Source: Buchnera aphidicola (Macrosiphoniella sanborni) (GTDB lineage Bacteria > Pseudomonadota > Gammaproteobacteria > Enterobacterales > Enterobacteriaceae). Taken from it: DNA of 64,000 bases. Under the pieces are notes generated by a model. That model worked only from the letters and a program-made list of their open reading frames with translations, searched no databases and was not told the DNA's origin. This document shows, piece after piece, positions 50,375 to 61,255 of the stretch (position 1 is the first letter of the stretch; each line of letters starts with the position of its first letter). The translations under genes were made by a program, and so were the position numbers. Location: assembly GCF_005080885.1 (NCBI RefSeq), contig NZ_CP034864.1:1-64000 (forward strand), read 5' to 3'.

Positions 50375-51279
50375 TAAACAAATTTTTATGATTTTTTCTA
50401 TAAACATTTATCTAAAATATAATTATTTCATATATATATGAACATATTCAAATAAATCATTTTGTTGTGAAAATTTATATTTTTTTAGAAACAAGATTTA
50501 TATAAATTATACATTATATTAATTTAAAAAAGATAAGTATATTCTACATACGATTATACTAGATTTGATAGTTATGGATTTTTAAAATCTTTAGATTGAG
50601 GTGTATTTATTTTTTTTTTTTTAATAATAAGAATATCATATTATTTTTGTTAAATAAGATAATTTTATAAAAAAATCAGGATTATCTTAATAGTATTTAA
50701 AATTTTATTCAAAAACTACATTTTAAAATAGTGAGTAGATGTTTGGTTGAGCATGAGTAAATTTTATCAGGTTTTATAAGATTGAATATGAAAAATATTA
50801 ATTTTCTAAAATTATAAAGAAAAATAATTTTTTTAAAAAATTTATAAATAATTTAAAAAATAATAGATTTTAAATGCATAATTTAAACTAAAAAATTGTA
50901 TTTTCATTTTATTCATTAATATAAAATTTGATACCAAGAAATATTCAAAAATATTATATAGAAATTTATAAAGAAAAACGAATAAAAAAATTAATTATGA
51001 ATAGTATTTAATTACTAATTTAATTAATATTAAATAATAGTATTTAATACTAATAGTGTTCTACAAAACATGTTTTTAAATCTTATTTATTATTCTGCTT
51101 TTGAAAGAATAAAATATTTAGCAAGTTTAATTATTTTGAGTGTATAATTTAGATTTTTTTTTTGTGTTATAATTATTATTCATAGGTAGTTATTATTAGT
51201 TATTATTATTATAAAGCTAATAAAAGCTTATTAATAAAAGATAATATTATATAAAGGATAATATAATATAAAATTTATG
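50375..51279. other. Eroded region between metF and argC/argB fossils
   Basis: No open frame or recognised remnant is visible in these 905 bp. By order it should hold the 5' two-thirds of argC. There is no space left for a separate argE. AT content is extreme, with many homopolymers. Confidence 0.4.
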
Positions 51280-51386
51280 AAAAATACTGTTGTTATGGAT
51301 TAAAATTATTAATTAAAAATATTTCTACTTAATACTATGATATTTATTTTATATTATTTGAATACAAAACGTCATTTATAGTGAGG
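51280..51386 (+). pseudogene. argC: 3' remnant of argC (N-acetyl-gamma-glutamyl-phosphate reductase)
   Basis: Directly before the argB fossil, a broken reading gives TVVMD, a stop, then after one frameshift KLLIKNIST, another stop, and DIYFILFEYKTSFI. This fits the E. coli ArgC C-terminus, which runs VATEDNLLKGAAAQ and then NIRFGYAETQSLI. The match is short and modest, but its position immediately 5' of argB is the E. coli argCB order. No functional protein could be made. Confidence 0.5.
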
Positions 51387-51392
51387 TATTGT

Positions 51393-52230
51393 ATGACAAA
51401 TATTTTAATTAAATTAGATAAGTTTCTGTTAGTAAACAAGTATAATATTCTTTTTTAAATAAAGCATCATTTAATTGTAAAAAATATTAAAAAATTATAT
51501 ATAAATGATTGATAAAAAAAATTATTTAGTAATCTTAAAATTTAACGCGCTACTGATACAAAAAAATATTTTCTACATTGTAATAATTATAAATGTATAT
51601 CTAATATTGTTATAGTACTGTTAACAAAAATCTACTTACTATTGCTAATAAAATATAATATTAATACTAAATATTATCTTATTAAATATTAGTGAGAGTA
51701 TATCTATCATATGCAATTGTGTCAAAATCTAAGATTAGATAAACATTCAAGTTTTTTTAGATCACTGAAGATGAAGAGATCGCATATTATTTAACATCCT
51801 ATATTATTCAAGATCCTGTATAAAAAAAGATGTTTTTCTGATCATTCGTTCTATACGAATTATTCAAGATATTGTATTAATGCATATCCGTTTTCATTTC
51901 TTAGAATTAGAAATAGATTTAGTTACTACTTTAAAAAAAAACTTAATTTTTTTACCTAATAGACAGAAAATAGATAGAAAAATAAAAGAGTTACAGATAG
52001 ATATTAATACAGATATTAAATAGTATTCAAGAAATAATCAATTGAATCAGATACTATTACAGATAGTATAATCAGTAGTATAATTATTCAAGTTAATGTA
52101 GTTTTACAAGATATTCAGATTTTAAATTCTTCCTTAGATAGATACAGTAAGTTAAAGACATTCCAATATTAAAATGATTATTTAATACTATCATCAACAA
52201 TTCGATTTAAGTGTTTCTGTCGACTTATCA
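51393..52230 (+). pseudogene. argB: argB remnant (N-acetylglutamate kinase)
   Basis: The fossil begins MTNILIKLDKFLLVN after GTGAGG, against E. coli MMNPLIIKLGGVLLDS. At 51919 it reads LVTTLKKNLIFL, against LAATLGADLILL. At 52083 it reads IIQVNVVLQDIQILN, against MIVKVNAALDAARTLG. Near 52152 VKDIPILK, a stop, then LFNTIINNSI fits VDIASWRHAEQLPALFNG. All four matches are in order and near their expected spacing for a 257-codon gene, but several stops and frame changes separate them. It sits directly before argG. The loss removes acetylglutamate phosphorylation from arginine synthesis. Confidence 0.8.
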
Positions 52231-52236
52231 TAAAAA

Positions 52237-53475
52237 ATGAGTATAAATATGATGCAAAAAATAAATAAAAAAGTTGTTTTAGCATATTCTGGAGGTTTAG
52301 ATACTTCAGCAATTATCCCTTGGCTTAAAGAAAATTATAATTTTGAAGTAATTGCTTTTGTAGCTGATATAGGACAATCTAAAAAAGATTTAGATGGAAT
52401 TAATAAAAAAGCAATAGATTCAGGTGCATCTAGTTGTTATATTGTTGATTTAAAAGAAGAATTTATAGAAGATTATGTTTATCCTATTTTAAAAACTGGT
52501 GCTTTATATGAAGGCAATTATTTATTGGGAACAGCATTAGCTCGACCTATTATTGCAAAAAAACAAGTTGAATTAGCATTAAATATTAAAGCAGATTCAT
52601 TATGTCATGGCGCTACTGGAAAAGGAAATGATCAAGTTCGTTTTGAAATAGCTTATTCAGCTCTTGCTCCACATTTGAATATTATTGCTCCGTGGAGAAA
52701 ATGGAATCTTAATTCTAGAGAAGAATTATTACAATATTTATATAAAAAAAATATTCCAACTACTGCAACAGTAGAAAAAATTTATAGTAAAGATGAAAAT
52801 GCTTGGCATATTTCCACAGAAGGAGGATTACTTGAAAATCCTTGGAATATATCTAATAAAGATTGTTGGAGTTGGACATGCGATCCTGAAGAGGCGCCAA
52901 ATCAAGCTGAATATGTTTCATTATTATTAAAGTCTGGTTGTGTAGTATCAGTGAATAATATTAATTTAAAACCTTTACAATGTGTTCATGTTCTAAATCA
53001 ATTAGGTTCTAAACATGGTATTGGTAGAATCGATATTGTTGAAAATAGATTAGTTGGCATGAAATCTAGAGGCTGTTATGAAACACCAGGAGGAACAATT
53101 ATGATGACAGCTATAAAAGCGATTGAACAATTAGTATTAGATCGTGAAAGTTTTCAATGGAGAGAAAAAATTGCTCTAGAAATGTCTTCTGTAGTTTATG
53201 ATGGACGTTGGTTTTCTCCAATACGTAAATCTTTACAAGCGGCAGCTGACTCATTGGCAGAAAAAATAACAGGAGAAGTTATATTAAAATTATATAAAGG
53301 TAATGTAATAGCTGTACAAAAAAAATCTCCTAATTCATTATATTCTGAAGAATATGCTACATTTGGAAAAGATCAAGTATATAAACAATCTGATGCAGAT
53401 GGTTTTATTCGTCTTTTTTCTCTATCTTCAAGAATACGTGCACAAAATGAATTAAAATCATTTATAAAAAAATAA
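52237..53475 (+). CDS. argG: Argininosuccinate synthase
   Basis: ArgG joins citrulline and aspartate to argininosuccinate. The 412-residue product has the ATP-pyrophosphatase motif AYSGGLDTS, then [22 protein letters not shown] and [14 protein letters not shown]. It belongs to the shorter, general bacterial type, not the 447-residue E. coli type, as also seen in other Buchnera. The start is uncertain: ATG 52237 has no ribosome binding site, while the ATGs at 52249 and 52252 follow GAG. It is intact although argC and argB just upstream are dead. Confidence 0.96.
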   Translation: MSINMMQKINKKVVLAYSGGLDTSAIIPWLKENYNFEVIAFVADIGQSKKDLDGINKKAIDSGASSCYIVDLKEEFIEDYVYPILKTGALYEGNYLLGTALARPIIAKKQVELALNIKADSLCHGATGKGNDQVRFEIAYSALAPHLNIIAPWRKWNLNSREELLQYLYKKNIPTTATVEKIYSKDENAWHISTEGGLLENPWNISNKDCWSWTCDPEEAPNQAEYVSLLLKSGCVVSVNNINLKPLQCVHVLNQLGSKHGIGRIDIVENRLVGMKSRGCYETPGGTIMMTAIKAIEQLVLDRESFQWREKIALEMSSVVYDGRWFSPIRKSLQAAADSLAEKITGEVILKLYKGNVIAVQKKSPNSLYSEEYATFGKDQVYKQSDADGFIRLFSLSSRIRAQNELKSFIKK

Positions 53476-53544
53476 ATTTTTTGTTAAAAAATTTTTATTA
53501 AATATTATATGCTATTTTATTTTTAATTTTTATAGAGACAATAT

Positions 53545-54930
53545 ATGGCACTATGGGGTGGACGATTCATTAATGAATCTGATGAATTATTTAAAAAATT
53601 TAATACTTCTTTAGCATTTGATTATATTTTAGTAAAAGAAGATATAACAGCTTCTATATCTTGGTCTAAAACTTTAATGAAGAGTAATATTATTACTAAA
53701 AAAGAGCAAATTAAAATTGAGCAAGCACTTTTTGAGTTATTAGAAGAGATTAAAACAAAAGATAAAAAAAACAATATTCTCTTCAGTAATTGTGAAGATA
53801 TCCATAGTTGGACAGAAGAAAAACTAATTGATAAGATTGGAGAATTAGGTAAAAAATTGCATACTGGTCGTAGTCGAAATGATCAAATTACTACTGATTT
53901 AAAGTTGTGGTGTAGAAAAAAAATTTATATTTTGTTAGATAATTTAATAGAATTACAAAAAAGTTTTATTTGTCTTTCTGAAACTAATGAATCTGTTATT
54001 ATGCCAGGATATACACATTTACAAAGAGCTCAGCCTATTACTTTTTCTTATTGGTGTTTAGCTTATATAGAAATGTTCAGACGAGATGTTAGTCGCTTAA
54101 AAGATGCTCTTAAACGATTAAATATAAGTCCTCTCGGTTCTGGTGCTCTTGCTGGAACTGCATGGGCGATAGATCGTGAAGAATTAGCTTTATCTATGGG
54201 ATTTAATAGATCAACAAATAATGCATTAGATAGTGTATCTGATCGTGACTATGTAGTAGAACTATTGTCCTCTGCTTCTATTAGCATGATGCATTTATCT
54301 AGGTTTTCTGAAGATGTCATTTTTTTTAATTCAGGTGAAGCTAGTTTTATTGAATTATCTGATTCAATTACATCTGGTTCATCTTTAATGCCTCAAAAAA
54401 AAAATCCAGATGCATTAGAATTGATACGTTCTAAATGTGGCCGTGTTTATGGTTCTTTAATTTCTATTTTAGTTGTATTAAAATCTTTACCATTATCTTA
54501 TAATAAAGATATGCAAGAAGATAAAGAAGGTCTATTTGATACAATTAAAACATGGAATGATTGTTTATGTATGGCAACATTAGTTTTAAAAAATATTAAA
54601 ATAAATAGTGATATATGTCGTCGAGCTGCAGAAGAAGGATATTCTAATGCAACAGAAATTGCAGATTATTTAGTAAAAAAAGGATTAACTTTTCGTGAAG
54701 CTCATAAAATATCTGGTCAAATAGTACTACATGCAATTCATCAAAAAAAACCTTTACATTCGTTAAAATTATCTACATTTCATATTTATAGTACTCTTAT
54801 TGACAATGATATATATAAACATATTACTTTAGAATCTTGTCTTAAAAAAAGAATATCAAAAGGTGGTGTAGCACCACATCAAGTTCATGAAGAAATAAGA
54901 AAAGCAAAAAAAAGATTAAATATTTTTTAA
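53545..54930 (+). CDS. argH: Argininosuccinate lyase
   Basis: ArgH splits argininosuccinate into arginine and fumarate. The 461-residue product starts MALWGGRF and carries the fumarase/aspartase superfamily signature [29 protein letters not shown] and [11 protein letters not shown] are intact. The signature itself is encoded over a run of ten A (54395-54404), a slippage-prone spot. It follows argG after 69 bases. Confidence 0.97.
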   Translation: MALWGGRFINESDELFKKFNTSLAFDYILVKEDITASISWSKTLMKSNIITKKEQIKIEQALFELLEEIKTKDKKNNILFSNCEDIHSWTEEKLIDKIGELGKKLHTGRSRNDQITTDLKLWCRKKIYILLDNLIELQKSFICLSETNESVIMPGYTHLQRAQPITFSYWCLAYIEMFRRDVSRLKDALKRLNISPLGSGALAGTAWAIDREELALSMGFNRSTNNALDSVSDRDYVVELLSSASISMMHLSRFSEDVIFFNSGEASFIELSDSITSGSSLMPQKKNPDALELIRSKCGRVYGSLISILVVLKSLPLSYNKDMQEDKEGLFDTIKTWNDCLCMATLVLKNIKINSDICRRAAEEGYSNATEIADYLVKKGLTFREAHKISGQIVLHAIHQKKPLHSLKLSTFHIYSTLIDNDIYKHITLESCLKKRISKGGVAPHQVHEEIRKAKKRLNIF

Positions 54931-54972
54931 TATATTTTTATTTCTATTAAAATACTATTTTATTTATATTAA

Positions 54973-55008
54973 TTAACTAGCATTTAAATTTTTTAAATGC
55001 TCAGTTAA
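54973..55008 (+). terminator. Long hairpin after argH
   Basis: TTAACT-AGCATTTAAA pairs with TTTAAATGCT-C-AGTTAA around a 3-nt loop, about 16 pairs with a single bulged C. It starts 42 bases after the argH stop and lies before yibN in the same direction. No U tract follows, so it may protect the argGH mRNA 3' end rather than stop transcription. Confidence 0.55.
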
Positions 55009-55046
55009 TAAATTGATCAAACATAAAATATTAGGAAATATAATTT

Positions 55047-55475
55047 ATGAAAGATTTATTTTTTTTTGCTAGTGAACATATTATATTAATAAGTATATGG
55101 TTTTTTTGTTTAATGATATTAATTTTTTTTTCTATTAAAAATATGTTTTTAACATCTAATATCATTAATAATATTCAAGCAATAAAATTAATTAATCAAG
55201 ATAAAGCAATTATTATTGACACACGTACTGCTGAAATTTTTCAAACAGGACATATTCTTAATTCTATTAATATTCCATTAGAAAATATTTTTTTAGATGA
55301 TATTAATGAAATACGAAAATATAAAATGTTTTCTATAATTCTTATTTTAAAAAATACATACGAATATAATCAGTGTATTAAAATATTTTTAAAAAATGGA
55401 TTTAAGAATGTTTATATTTTAAAAAATGGTTTAGATGATTGGAATTTAAATCATCTACCATTAGTTGTTAAATAA
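55047..55475 (+). CDS. yibN: Rhodanese-like membrane-anchored protein YibN
   Basis: The 142-residue product has one N-terminal membrane segment (about residues 9-33) and a rhodanese-like domain (KAIIIDTRTAEIFQTGHI, then FKNVYILKNGLDDWN), matching E. coli YibN in length and position before secB. The loop that would carry the sulfur-accepting cysteine reads LILKNTYEYNQC. By alignment the E. coli cysteine (GMQCQ) is replaced by Tyr, and the nearest Cys is three residues later. Rhodanese activity is therefore doubtful. grxC between yibN and secB is lost. Confidence 0.88.
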   Translation: MKDLFFFASEHIILISIWFFCLMILIFFSIKNMFLTSNIINNIQAIKLINQDKAIIIDTRTAEIFQTGHILNSINIPLENIFLDDINEIRKYKMFSIILILKNTYEYNQCIKIFLKNGFKNVYILKNGLDDWNLNHLPLVVK

Positions 55476-55575
55476 TTTTTAAAGAGATTCATAATAAGTA
55501 ATTATTATACTAAATTTTTTTTAAAAATAAAAATAAATATTATTTCTTATAAATTAATTTTTTTTTGGATATATT

Positions 55576-56016
55576 ATGTCAGATGAAAAAAGTAAAAAAG
55601 AATTTTTTGCAATTCAACGTATTTATATAAAAGATGCTTCTTTTGAAGCTCCTAATACACCACATATTTTTCATTTAAAATGGAAACCAAATGTTAATTT
55701 TAATATAGATCATAGTGTACAAGAAATAGAAAAAGACATTTTTGAAATAGTTTTAAAAATAAAAATAATAGTAAAAATTAAAGAGACATTAGTATTTTTA
55801 TGTGATTTAGATCAAGCTGGTATTTTTTTAATTACGAACATATGTGAAAAAAAATTAAAGCATTGTTTGCATTCTTATTGTCCAAATATTTTATTTCCTT
55901 ATGCTCGTACATGTATTTCAAATTTAATATCACATGGTAGTTTTCCTCAAATGCATCTAGCACCTATTAATTTTGATGCTTTATATGATAATTATATGAA
56001 ATCAAAAAAAATATAA
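55576..56016 (+). CDS. secB: Protein-export chaperone SecB
   Basis: SecB is a tetrameric cytosolic chaperone that delivers preproteins to SecA. The 146-residue product keeps FFAIQRIYIKDASFEAPNTP, the acidic HNLE-equivalent region, and the C-terminal CPNILFPYARTCISNLI and FPQMHLAPINFDALY. It is slightly shorter than E. coli SecB (155). In E. coli gpsA lies between secB and cysE. Here only 102 bases remain. Confidence 0.95.
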   Translation: MSDEKSKKEFFAIQRIYIKDASFEAPNTPHIFHLKWKPNVNFNIDHSVQEIEKDIFEIVLKIKIIVKIKETLVFLCDLDQAGIFLITNICEKKLKHCLHSYCPNILFPYARTCISNLISHGSFPQMHLAPINFDALYDNYMKSKKI

Positions 56017-56118
56017 ATAATAATTATTAATTAATTATATATAGTCATACATATTTTATAAATAATATAAAAATATTTTTAAAATTTTTTATAATATGAA
56101 TTACATAAGGCGAAAATA

Positions 56119-56943
56119 ATGTATCTTGAAAAGATATCCAAAATATGGAAAATAATACTTTATAAAACTGATTTATTAATAAAAAAAGAACCAATATTAT
56201 CAGATTTTTTTAAAAAAACTATACTACAACATAATAGTTTGTGTAATGCTTTAAGTTATATATTATCTAATAAATTATCTACATCTATTTTTCCTACAGA
56301 AAAGATGTTCAACATGTTTAAAAATATATATTTAAATAATCATGTTCTTTTAAAATGTATAGTACGAGATATTGAAGCTATTATAGACAGAGATCCAGCA
56401 GTAAATGATTATTTAACTCCTTTTCTTTATTTTAAAGGTTTTCATGCTTTAGAAACTTATAGAATTAGTCATTATCTTTGGAATGTAGACAAAAAATCAT
56501 TATCTCAATATTTACAAAGTAGAATATCTTCTGAATTTTCAGTGGATATTCATCCAGCTTCTCGGATTGGGTCTGGTGTAATTCTGGATCATGCTAATGG
56601 GATTGTTATTGGTGAAGGTGTACATATAGAAGATGATGTTTCAATTTTTCATTCAGTTACTTTAGGTGGTACGGGTAAAAATTTAGGAAAAAATAGACAC
56701 CCTACTATTCGAAAAGGAGTTATTATTGGTACAGGAGCAAAAGTTTTAGGTAATATTGAGATCGGTTTAAAAGCAAAAATAGGTGCTGGTGCAATAGTTT
56801 TAAAAAATGTTCCTGCATATGTTACAGTTGTTGGCAAAGAGGCTAAAATTATTAATCATTTAGATAATAAAACACATTATTCTGAAGAAAAAAGAAGTAA
56901 TATATCTTATTTGAATAGTTTTCAAAATGGCGATGGAATTTAG
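56119..56943 (+). CDS. cysE: Serine acetyltransferase
   Basis: CysE makes O-acetylserine, the precursor of cysteine. The 274-residue product has the N-terminal helical domain (LSYILSNKL) and the C-terminal left-handed beta helix: HPASRIGSGVILDHANGIVIG with the catalytic Asp/His, HSVTLGGTGKNLGKNRHPTI, and GAKVLGNIEIG. The C-terminal tail is longer than the core fold and ends NSFQNGDGI, similar to E. coli GINHTFEYGDGI, which binds cysteine synthase and senses feedback. Confidence 0.96.
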   Translation: MYLEKISKIWKIILYKTDLLIKKEPILSDFFKKTILQHNSLCNALSYILSNKLSTSIFPTEKMFNMFKNIYLNNHVLLKCIVRDIEAIIDRDPAVNDYLTPFLYFKGFHALETYRISHYLWNVDKKSLSQYLQSRISSEFSVDIHPASRIGSGVILDHANGIVIGEGVHIEDDVSIFHSVTLGGTGKNLGKNRHPTIRKGVIIGTGAKVLGNIEIGLKAKIGAGAIVLKNVPAYVTVVGKEAKIINHLDNKTHYSEEKRSNISYLNSFQNGDGI

Positions 56944-56958
56944 TTATTTTTTTTATAT

Positions 56959-57030
56959 AAAATAAAAACTTCTGTTTTATTTAACAATACTTTTATAGAA
57001 ATACTAATATTAGTACAGAAGTTTTATTTT
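56959..57030. terminator. Bidirectional terminator between cysE and rpoD
   Basis: AAAATAAAAACTTCTGT (56959-56975) pairs with ACAGAAGTTTTATTTT (57015-57030), with one bulged A, around a 39-nt loop. The flanking A and T runs give a U tract on either strand. It lies in the gap between convergent cysE and rpoD. Confidence 0.65.
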
Positions 57031-57050
57031 ATTCTTGATTTTTTTAATAT

Positions 57051-58880
57051 TTACTCATCTAAAAAACTACGTAATACCTCTGATCTGCTTGGATGACGTA
57101 GTTTTCTTAAAGCCTTAGCTTCTATTTGTCGTATTCTTTCTCTAGTCACATCAAATTGTTTTCCGACTTCTTCTAACGTATGATCAGTATTCATATCAAT
57201 TCCAAAACGCATACGTAGTACCTTAGCTTCACGAGCTGTTAAACCTGATAAAACATCATGTGTTGCTGATCGTAAACTTTCAGATGTAGCGGAATCTAAT
57301 GGTAATTCTAAAGTAGTATCTTCTATAAAATCACCTAAATGTGAATCTTCATCATCACCAATTGGTGTTTCCATAGAGATAGGTTCTTTCGCTATTTTTA
57401 ATACCTTTCTAATTTTATCTTCAGGAATAAGCATTTTTTCAGATAATTCTTCTGGAGTTGGTTCTCGACCTGTTTCTTGCAAAATTTGTCTAGAAATTCG
57501 ATTAAGTTTGTTGATTGTTTCAATCATGTGTACAGGAATACGAATTGTACGAGCTTGATCTGCAATAGATCGAGTAATAGCTTGACGAATCCACCAAGTA
57601 GCATAAGTAGAAAATTTATAACCTCGGCGATATTCAAATTTATCTACAGCTTTCATTAAACCAATATTCCCTTCTTGTATTAAGTCTAAAAATTGTAAAC
57701 CTCTATTTGTGTATTTTTTTGCAATAGAGATAACTAATCGTAAATTAGCTTCGACCATTTCTTTTTTTGCTCTTTTAGCTTTTAGTTCTCCAATAGACAT
57801 TCTTTTATTAATATCTTTAACTTGTTCAATTGTTAAACCAGTTTCTTTTTCTATTTCAATGAGTTTTTTTACGCTGATAAACACATCTTCTTGAACCTTT
57901 TTTAAATTTTCAGACCATGGTTGATTTTTCTTTTGTTCTTTTATAAACCATGTATGATCGATTTTTTTAATTGGAAAAATTTGAATGAATTTTTTTTTTG
58001 GCATTTTACAAATTTCAACACATAATTTTATAATAATTCTTTCTTGTTTTCTGACTCTTTCCATCATATTGCGCATGCTATTAACTAAATGATCGAATTG
58101 TTTTGGAACTAGCCGAAATTGTTTAAAAATTTCTGATAAGTTATAAATTTCTAGTAATGAATCTTTATGTGTTCTATTTTTATTTTTAATTGTTTGATTA
58201 GTATTATTATATTGTCTGCGTAATGCAGAAAATTTTTCATTTGCTAGTTCTGGATCAATAGAATGATCATCTTCGTGATCTTCTTGATCTGATTCATTAT
58301 TTTGTTCTTCTTCTAATAACTCTGAATTCATATTATGAAGAGTTGTAGGAGAAAAAATTTCTTCTGCATTTGGATCAACAAAACCTGTTATTATATCTGA
58401 TAGTCGTATTTGACCAGTTTGAACACGATCATATTGATCTAAAAGATATGTAATTGCTTCTGGATATTCTGATACTGAGCATTGAACTTGATTAATACCT
58501 TCTTCAATACGTTTAGCGATATCAATTTCACCTTCTCTTGTGAGCAACTCAACAGTTCCCATCTCTCTCATATACATTCGTACTGGATCTGTAGTACGTC
58601 CTAATTCTGATTCGACACTAGATAATACTTGTGTTGCGGCTTCAACTGCATCTTCATCCGTATCTGTATTAATTTCATTTAAGATTAGATCATCAGCGTC
58701 AGGTGCTTCTTCAACTACTGGGATGCCCATGTCATTAATCATTTGAATAATATCATTGATTTGTTCAGAATCAATAATGTCTTCTGGTAAATGATCGTTA
58801 ACTTCAGAATAGGTTAAATATCCTTGCTCTTTGCCGTGTGTGACAAGTAGTTTAAGTTGCGACTGTGGGTTTTGATCCAT
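57051..58880 (-). CDS. rpoD: RNA polymerase sigma-70 factor RpoD
   Basis: RpoD is the housekeeping sigma factor. The 609-residue product (E. coli 613) has region 1.1 ([20 protein letters not shown]), region 1.2 with [11 protein letters not shown], region 2 ([20 protein letters not shown] and [13 protein letters not shown]), region 3, and the region 4.2 helix [19 protein letters not shown]. The non-conserved insert carries the acidic stretch EDHEDDHS. A coding A10 run (T at 57990-57999) is in frame. It is the last gene of rpsU-dnaG-rpoD. Confidence 0.98.
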   Translation of the reverse strand: MDQNPQSQLKLLVTHGKEQGYLTYSEVNDHLPEDIIDSEQINDIIQMINDMGIPVVEEAPDADDLILNEINTDTDEDAVEAATQVLSSVESELGRTTDPVRMYMREMGTVELLTREGEIDIAKRIEEGINQVQCSVSEYPEAITYLLDQYDRVQTGQIRLSDIITGFVDPNAEEIFSPTTLHNMNSELLEEEQNNESDQEDHEDDHSIDPELANEKFSALRRQYNNTNQTIKNKNRTHKDSLLEIYNLSEIFKQFRLVPKQFDHLVNSMRNMMERVRKQERIIIKLCVEICKMPKKKFIQIFPIKKIDHTWFIKEQKKNQPWSENLKKVQEDVFISVKKLIEIEKETGLTIEQVKDINKRMSIGELKAKRAKKEMVEANLRLVISIAKKYTNRGLQFLDLIQEGNIGLMKAVDKFEYRRGYKFSTYATWWIRQAITRSIADQARTIRIPVHMIETINKLNRISRQILQETGREPTPEELSEKMLIPEDKIRKVLKIAKEPISMETPIGDDEDSHLGDFIEDTTLELPLDSATSESLRSATHDVLSGLTAREAKVLRMRFGIDMNTDHTLEEVGKQFDVTRERIRQIEAKALRKLRHPSRSEVLRSFLDE

Positions 58881-59053
58881 AATACGGTATCCAGATTGTA
58901 TTAATTTGATGAATGTTAATTGACTATCATGTCAATAATGAATACTAAAATTATCTTAAAATTTTAAAGAGATCAATAAATACTTAATATCTAAATATCT
59001 ATCTATATAATTAAAAAGTTTAGTTGATGTTATATTTTTATAAAATTTAAATA

Positions 59054-60787
59054 TTATTTTTTAGATAATGCCTGATTAATAGACCAAATTTCTTTTTTTT
59101 CATTAATTGTTAATCCTTTTATTCTTTCTTGAGTAATAAGATATTCTTGTCTTTTTTCTAAAACTTTATCATATATATTCATTAATAAATCTAAAAACAT
59201 ATTTTGAATTTCTTCCTGAATAATCATATGGTCCCATGTAGATAAGATTTTTAAAATATTAATAATTTTTTTATTTCTATATAATTCTAATAATTGACCT
59301 GTATTTATATTAGGATGTTCAAGACATGTTTTTAATATTTCAAGAAAAATAGGAAGCCCTTTTAATTTTAAATTTTGAAATTTTATTATTGAAGGTACTA
59401 TTTTAGATAAATTTGGATTTTGTACAAGTAAACCTATTAGTATACGCATTGGAGTTCGTTTAATTTGAAAATATGATCGATTTTGTTTTTGCATCTCTTT
59501 TTCATATAAAAATTTTTTAAATTGATTATCATCTAAAATTCCTATCATTCTTGCTAATATTTGACGTAAATAAATACGAATTGTATCACTAGAAATAGTA
59601 TTAATTAAAGGTAAAGCATAAGTGCTTAAATAAAATTTATCATCATTAGATGATAAATTAATGTTTTTTAATATATTTTTAAAAAAAAATTGTGACATAG
59701 TTATTGCATGATTAATTCGGATTTGAAATTTTTCGCTACCTTCTTTTCTAATAATACTATCAGGATCTTCATTATTTGGTAATAAAATAAATTTTAATGT
59801 TTTTTTTTCTGATATATACGGTAAAGCTTTTTTTAAAGTTTGCCAGGCTGCATTTTTTCCGGCTTGGTCACCGTCATAACAGTATATAATTATATCTGTA
59901 TTTTGAAAGAGCAGTTGAATATGTTCACTAGTTGTTGCAGTACCTAATGAAGACACGACATAATTGATATTATATTGTGTTAACGTAATAACATCAATAA
60001 ATCCTTCGACAACTAATAAGTATCTAGGTTTAGAAAATTTTTTTTTAACTTGATATAATCCATAAATTTCTTTTCTTTTATGAAAAATATATGTTTCAGG
60101 TGAATTGAGGTATTTTGGTGGAATATTATTTAATGTACGACCGCCAAAACCTATAATTCTACCATGATGATCTTGAATAGGAAATATTATACGTCCTTGT
60201 AATCTATCATATTTATATCCTTTTTTATTAATAGCGATTATATTATGTATCAGTAATTCTTCTTCAAATTTTTTGGTAATATTAAGTTTTTTATGAAAAT
60301 CGTTCCAATATACACTAGAAACTCCAATTAAAAAATCATCAATCATTTTTTGATTAATACCTCTATCAGACAAATATTTTTTTGCTGAATTAGTAAAGAG
60401 AATATTTTTTTGATATAATTTACACATTTTATTCATTAATAAATATAATTTTTGTTTTTGAAAATATAAATTATTTTGAGTTGTATGTTCAAATGGAATT
60501 TTGACACCATGTATAAAAGAAAGTTCTTCAATGCTTTCTAGAAAACTTAACTGTTCATATTGCATTAAAAAATCAATAGCATTTCCATGTGCATGACATC
60601 CAAAACAGTAGTAAAATTGTTTTTCATTACTAACAGTAAATGATGGATTTCGATCGTCATGAAAAGGGCAATTTGTTTTATAATTTTGTCCATATTTTTT
60701 TAATATTACGCGTCTATTAATTAATTCTACAATATTTGTTCGAAATAGAAGGTCAGTAATGAAATGTTTTGGTATTTTTCCAGACAT
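59054..60787 (-). CDS. dnaG: DNA primase DnaG
   Basis: DnaG makes RNA primers on the lagging strand. The 577-residue product (E. coli 581) has the zinc-binding domain with C40, H43, C61 and C64 ([11 protein letters not shown] and [10 protein letters not shown]), the TOPRIM core ([10 protein letters not shown] and YCYDGDQAG), and a C-terminal helicase-interaction domain that is much diverged. It follows rpsU after a retained hairpin and precedes rpoD by 173 bases. Confidence 0.97.
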   Translation of the reverse strand: MSGKIPKHFITDLLFRTNIVELINRRVILKKYGQNYKTNCPFHDDRNPSFTVSNEKQFYYCFGCHAHGNAIDFLMQYEQLSFLESIEELSFIHGVKIPFEHTTQNNLYFQKQKLYLLMNKMCKLYQKNILFTNSAKKYLSDRGINQKMIDDFLIGVSSVYWNDFHKKLNITKKFEEELLIHNIIAINKKGYKYDRLQGRIIFPIQDHHGRIIGFGGRTLNNIPPKYLNSPETYIFHKRKEIYGLYQVKKKFSKPRYLLVVEGFIDVITLTQYNINYVVSSLGTATTSEHIQLLFQNTDIIIYCYDGDQAGKNAAWQTLKKALPYISEKKTLKFILLPNNEDPDSIIRKEGSEKFQIRINHAITMSQFFFKNILKNINLSSNDDKFYLSTYALPLINTISSDTIRIYLRQILARMIGILDDNQFKKFLYEKEMQKQNRSYFQIKRTPMRILIGLLVQNPNLSKIVPSIIKFQNLKLKGLPIFLEILKTCLEHPNINTGQLLELYRNKKIINILKILSTWDHMIIQEEIQNMFLDLLMNIYDKVLEKRQEYLITQERIKGLTINEKKEIWSINQALSKK

Positions 60788-60813
60788 AATATATTTTATG
60801 ATTAAATTAATTT

Positions 60814-60833
60814 CCGTTCTTAAAAAAGAACGG
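60814..60833 (-). terminator. rpsU-dnaG intercistronic hairpin
   Basis: CCGTTCTT (60814-60821) pairs perfectly with AAGAACGG (60826-60833) across a 4-nt loop. On the minus strand AAATTAATTT follows. E. coli has a known partial terminator at this place, which keeps primase low relative to S21, so a conserved role is likely. Confidence 0.7.
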
Positions 60834-60859
60834 TGTTAGTTATGAGTTTTTGAAATTAT

Positions 60860-61075
60860 TTAGTACATACGAATTCGTCTTGCATTTTCTCGTGTAAGTT
60901 TTTTAGCGAGTCTTTTAACGGCAGAAGCTTTTGCACGTTTACGTTCAGTTGTTGGTTTTTCATAAAATTCTCTACGACGAATTTCAGCTAAAATTCCAGC
61001 TTTTTCACAAGATCTTTTAAATCGACGAAGTGCTACATCAAATGGTTCATTGTCACGAACTTTTATTATTGGCAT
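60860..61075 (-). CDS. rpsU: 30S ribosomal protein S21
   Basis: S21 is a small basic protein of the 30S platform. The 71-residue product equals E. coli length: [20 protein letters not shown], then [19 protein letters not shown]. It is the first gene of the macromolecular synthesis operon rpsU-dnaG-rpoD and is divergent from tsaD (180-bp gap), as in E. coli. Confidence 0.98.
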   Translation of the reverse strand: MPIIKVRDNEPFDVALRRFKRSCEKAGILAEIRRREFYEKPTTERKRAKASAVKRLAKKLTRENARRIRMY

Positions 61076-61255
61076 GTAAGATTGACCTCAATTATAAAAA
61101 AAACAAAATATATTTAAGATAATAGATCCTATATTAATTGATATTATATTGCAAAATATCATTTTTTATAAAATTAATTTATTTAGAAAATATTAATTAA
61201 ATATTATTATGTAATATATTCTTATTTTCACATTTTTAAATTTAGGTATGACTTA

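Noticed and set aside
51160..51190. TATAAT followed by an ARG-box-like TATTATTCAT
   Set aside because: The second half-site fits, but the first has two mismatches, all in A/T-rich DNA inside decayed argC. No arginine repressor would be expected to act on dead genes.
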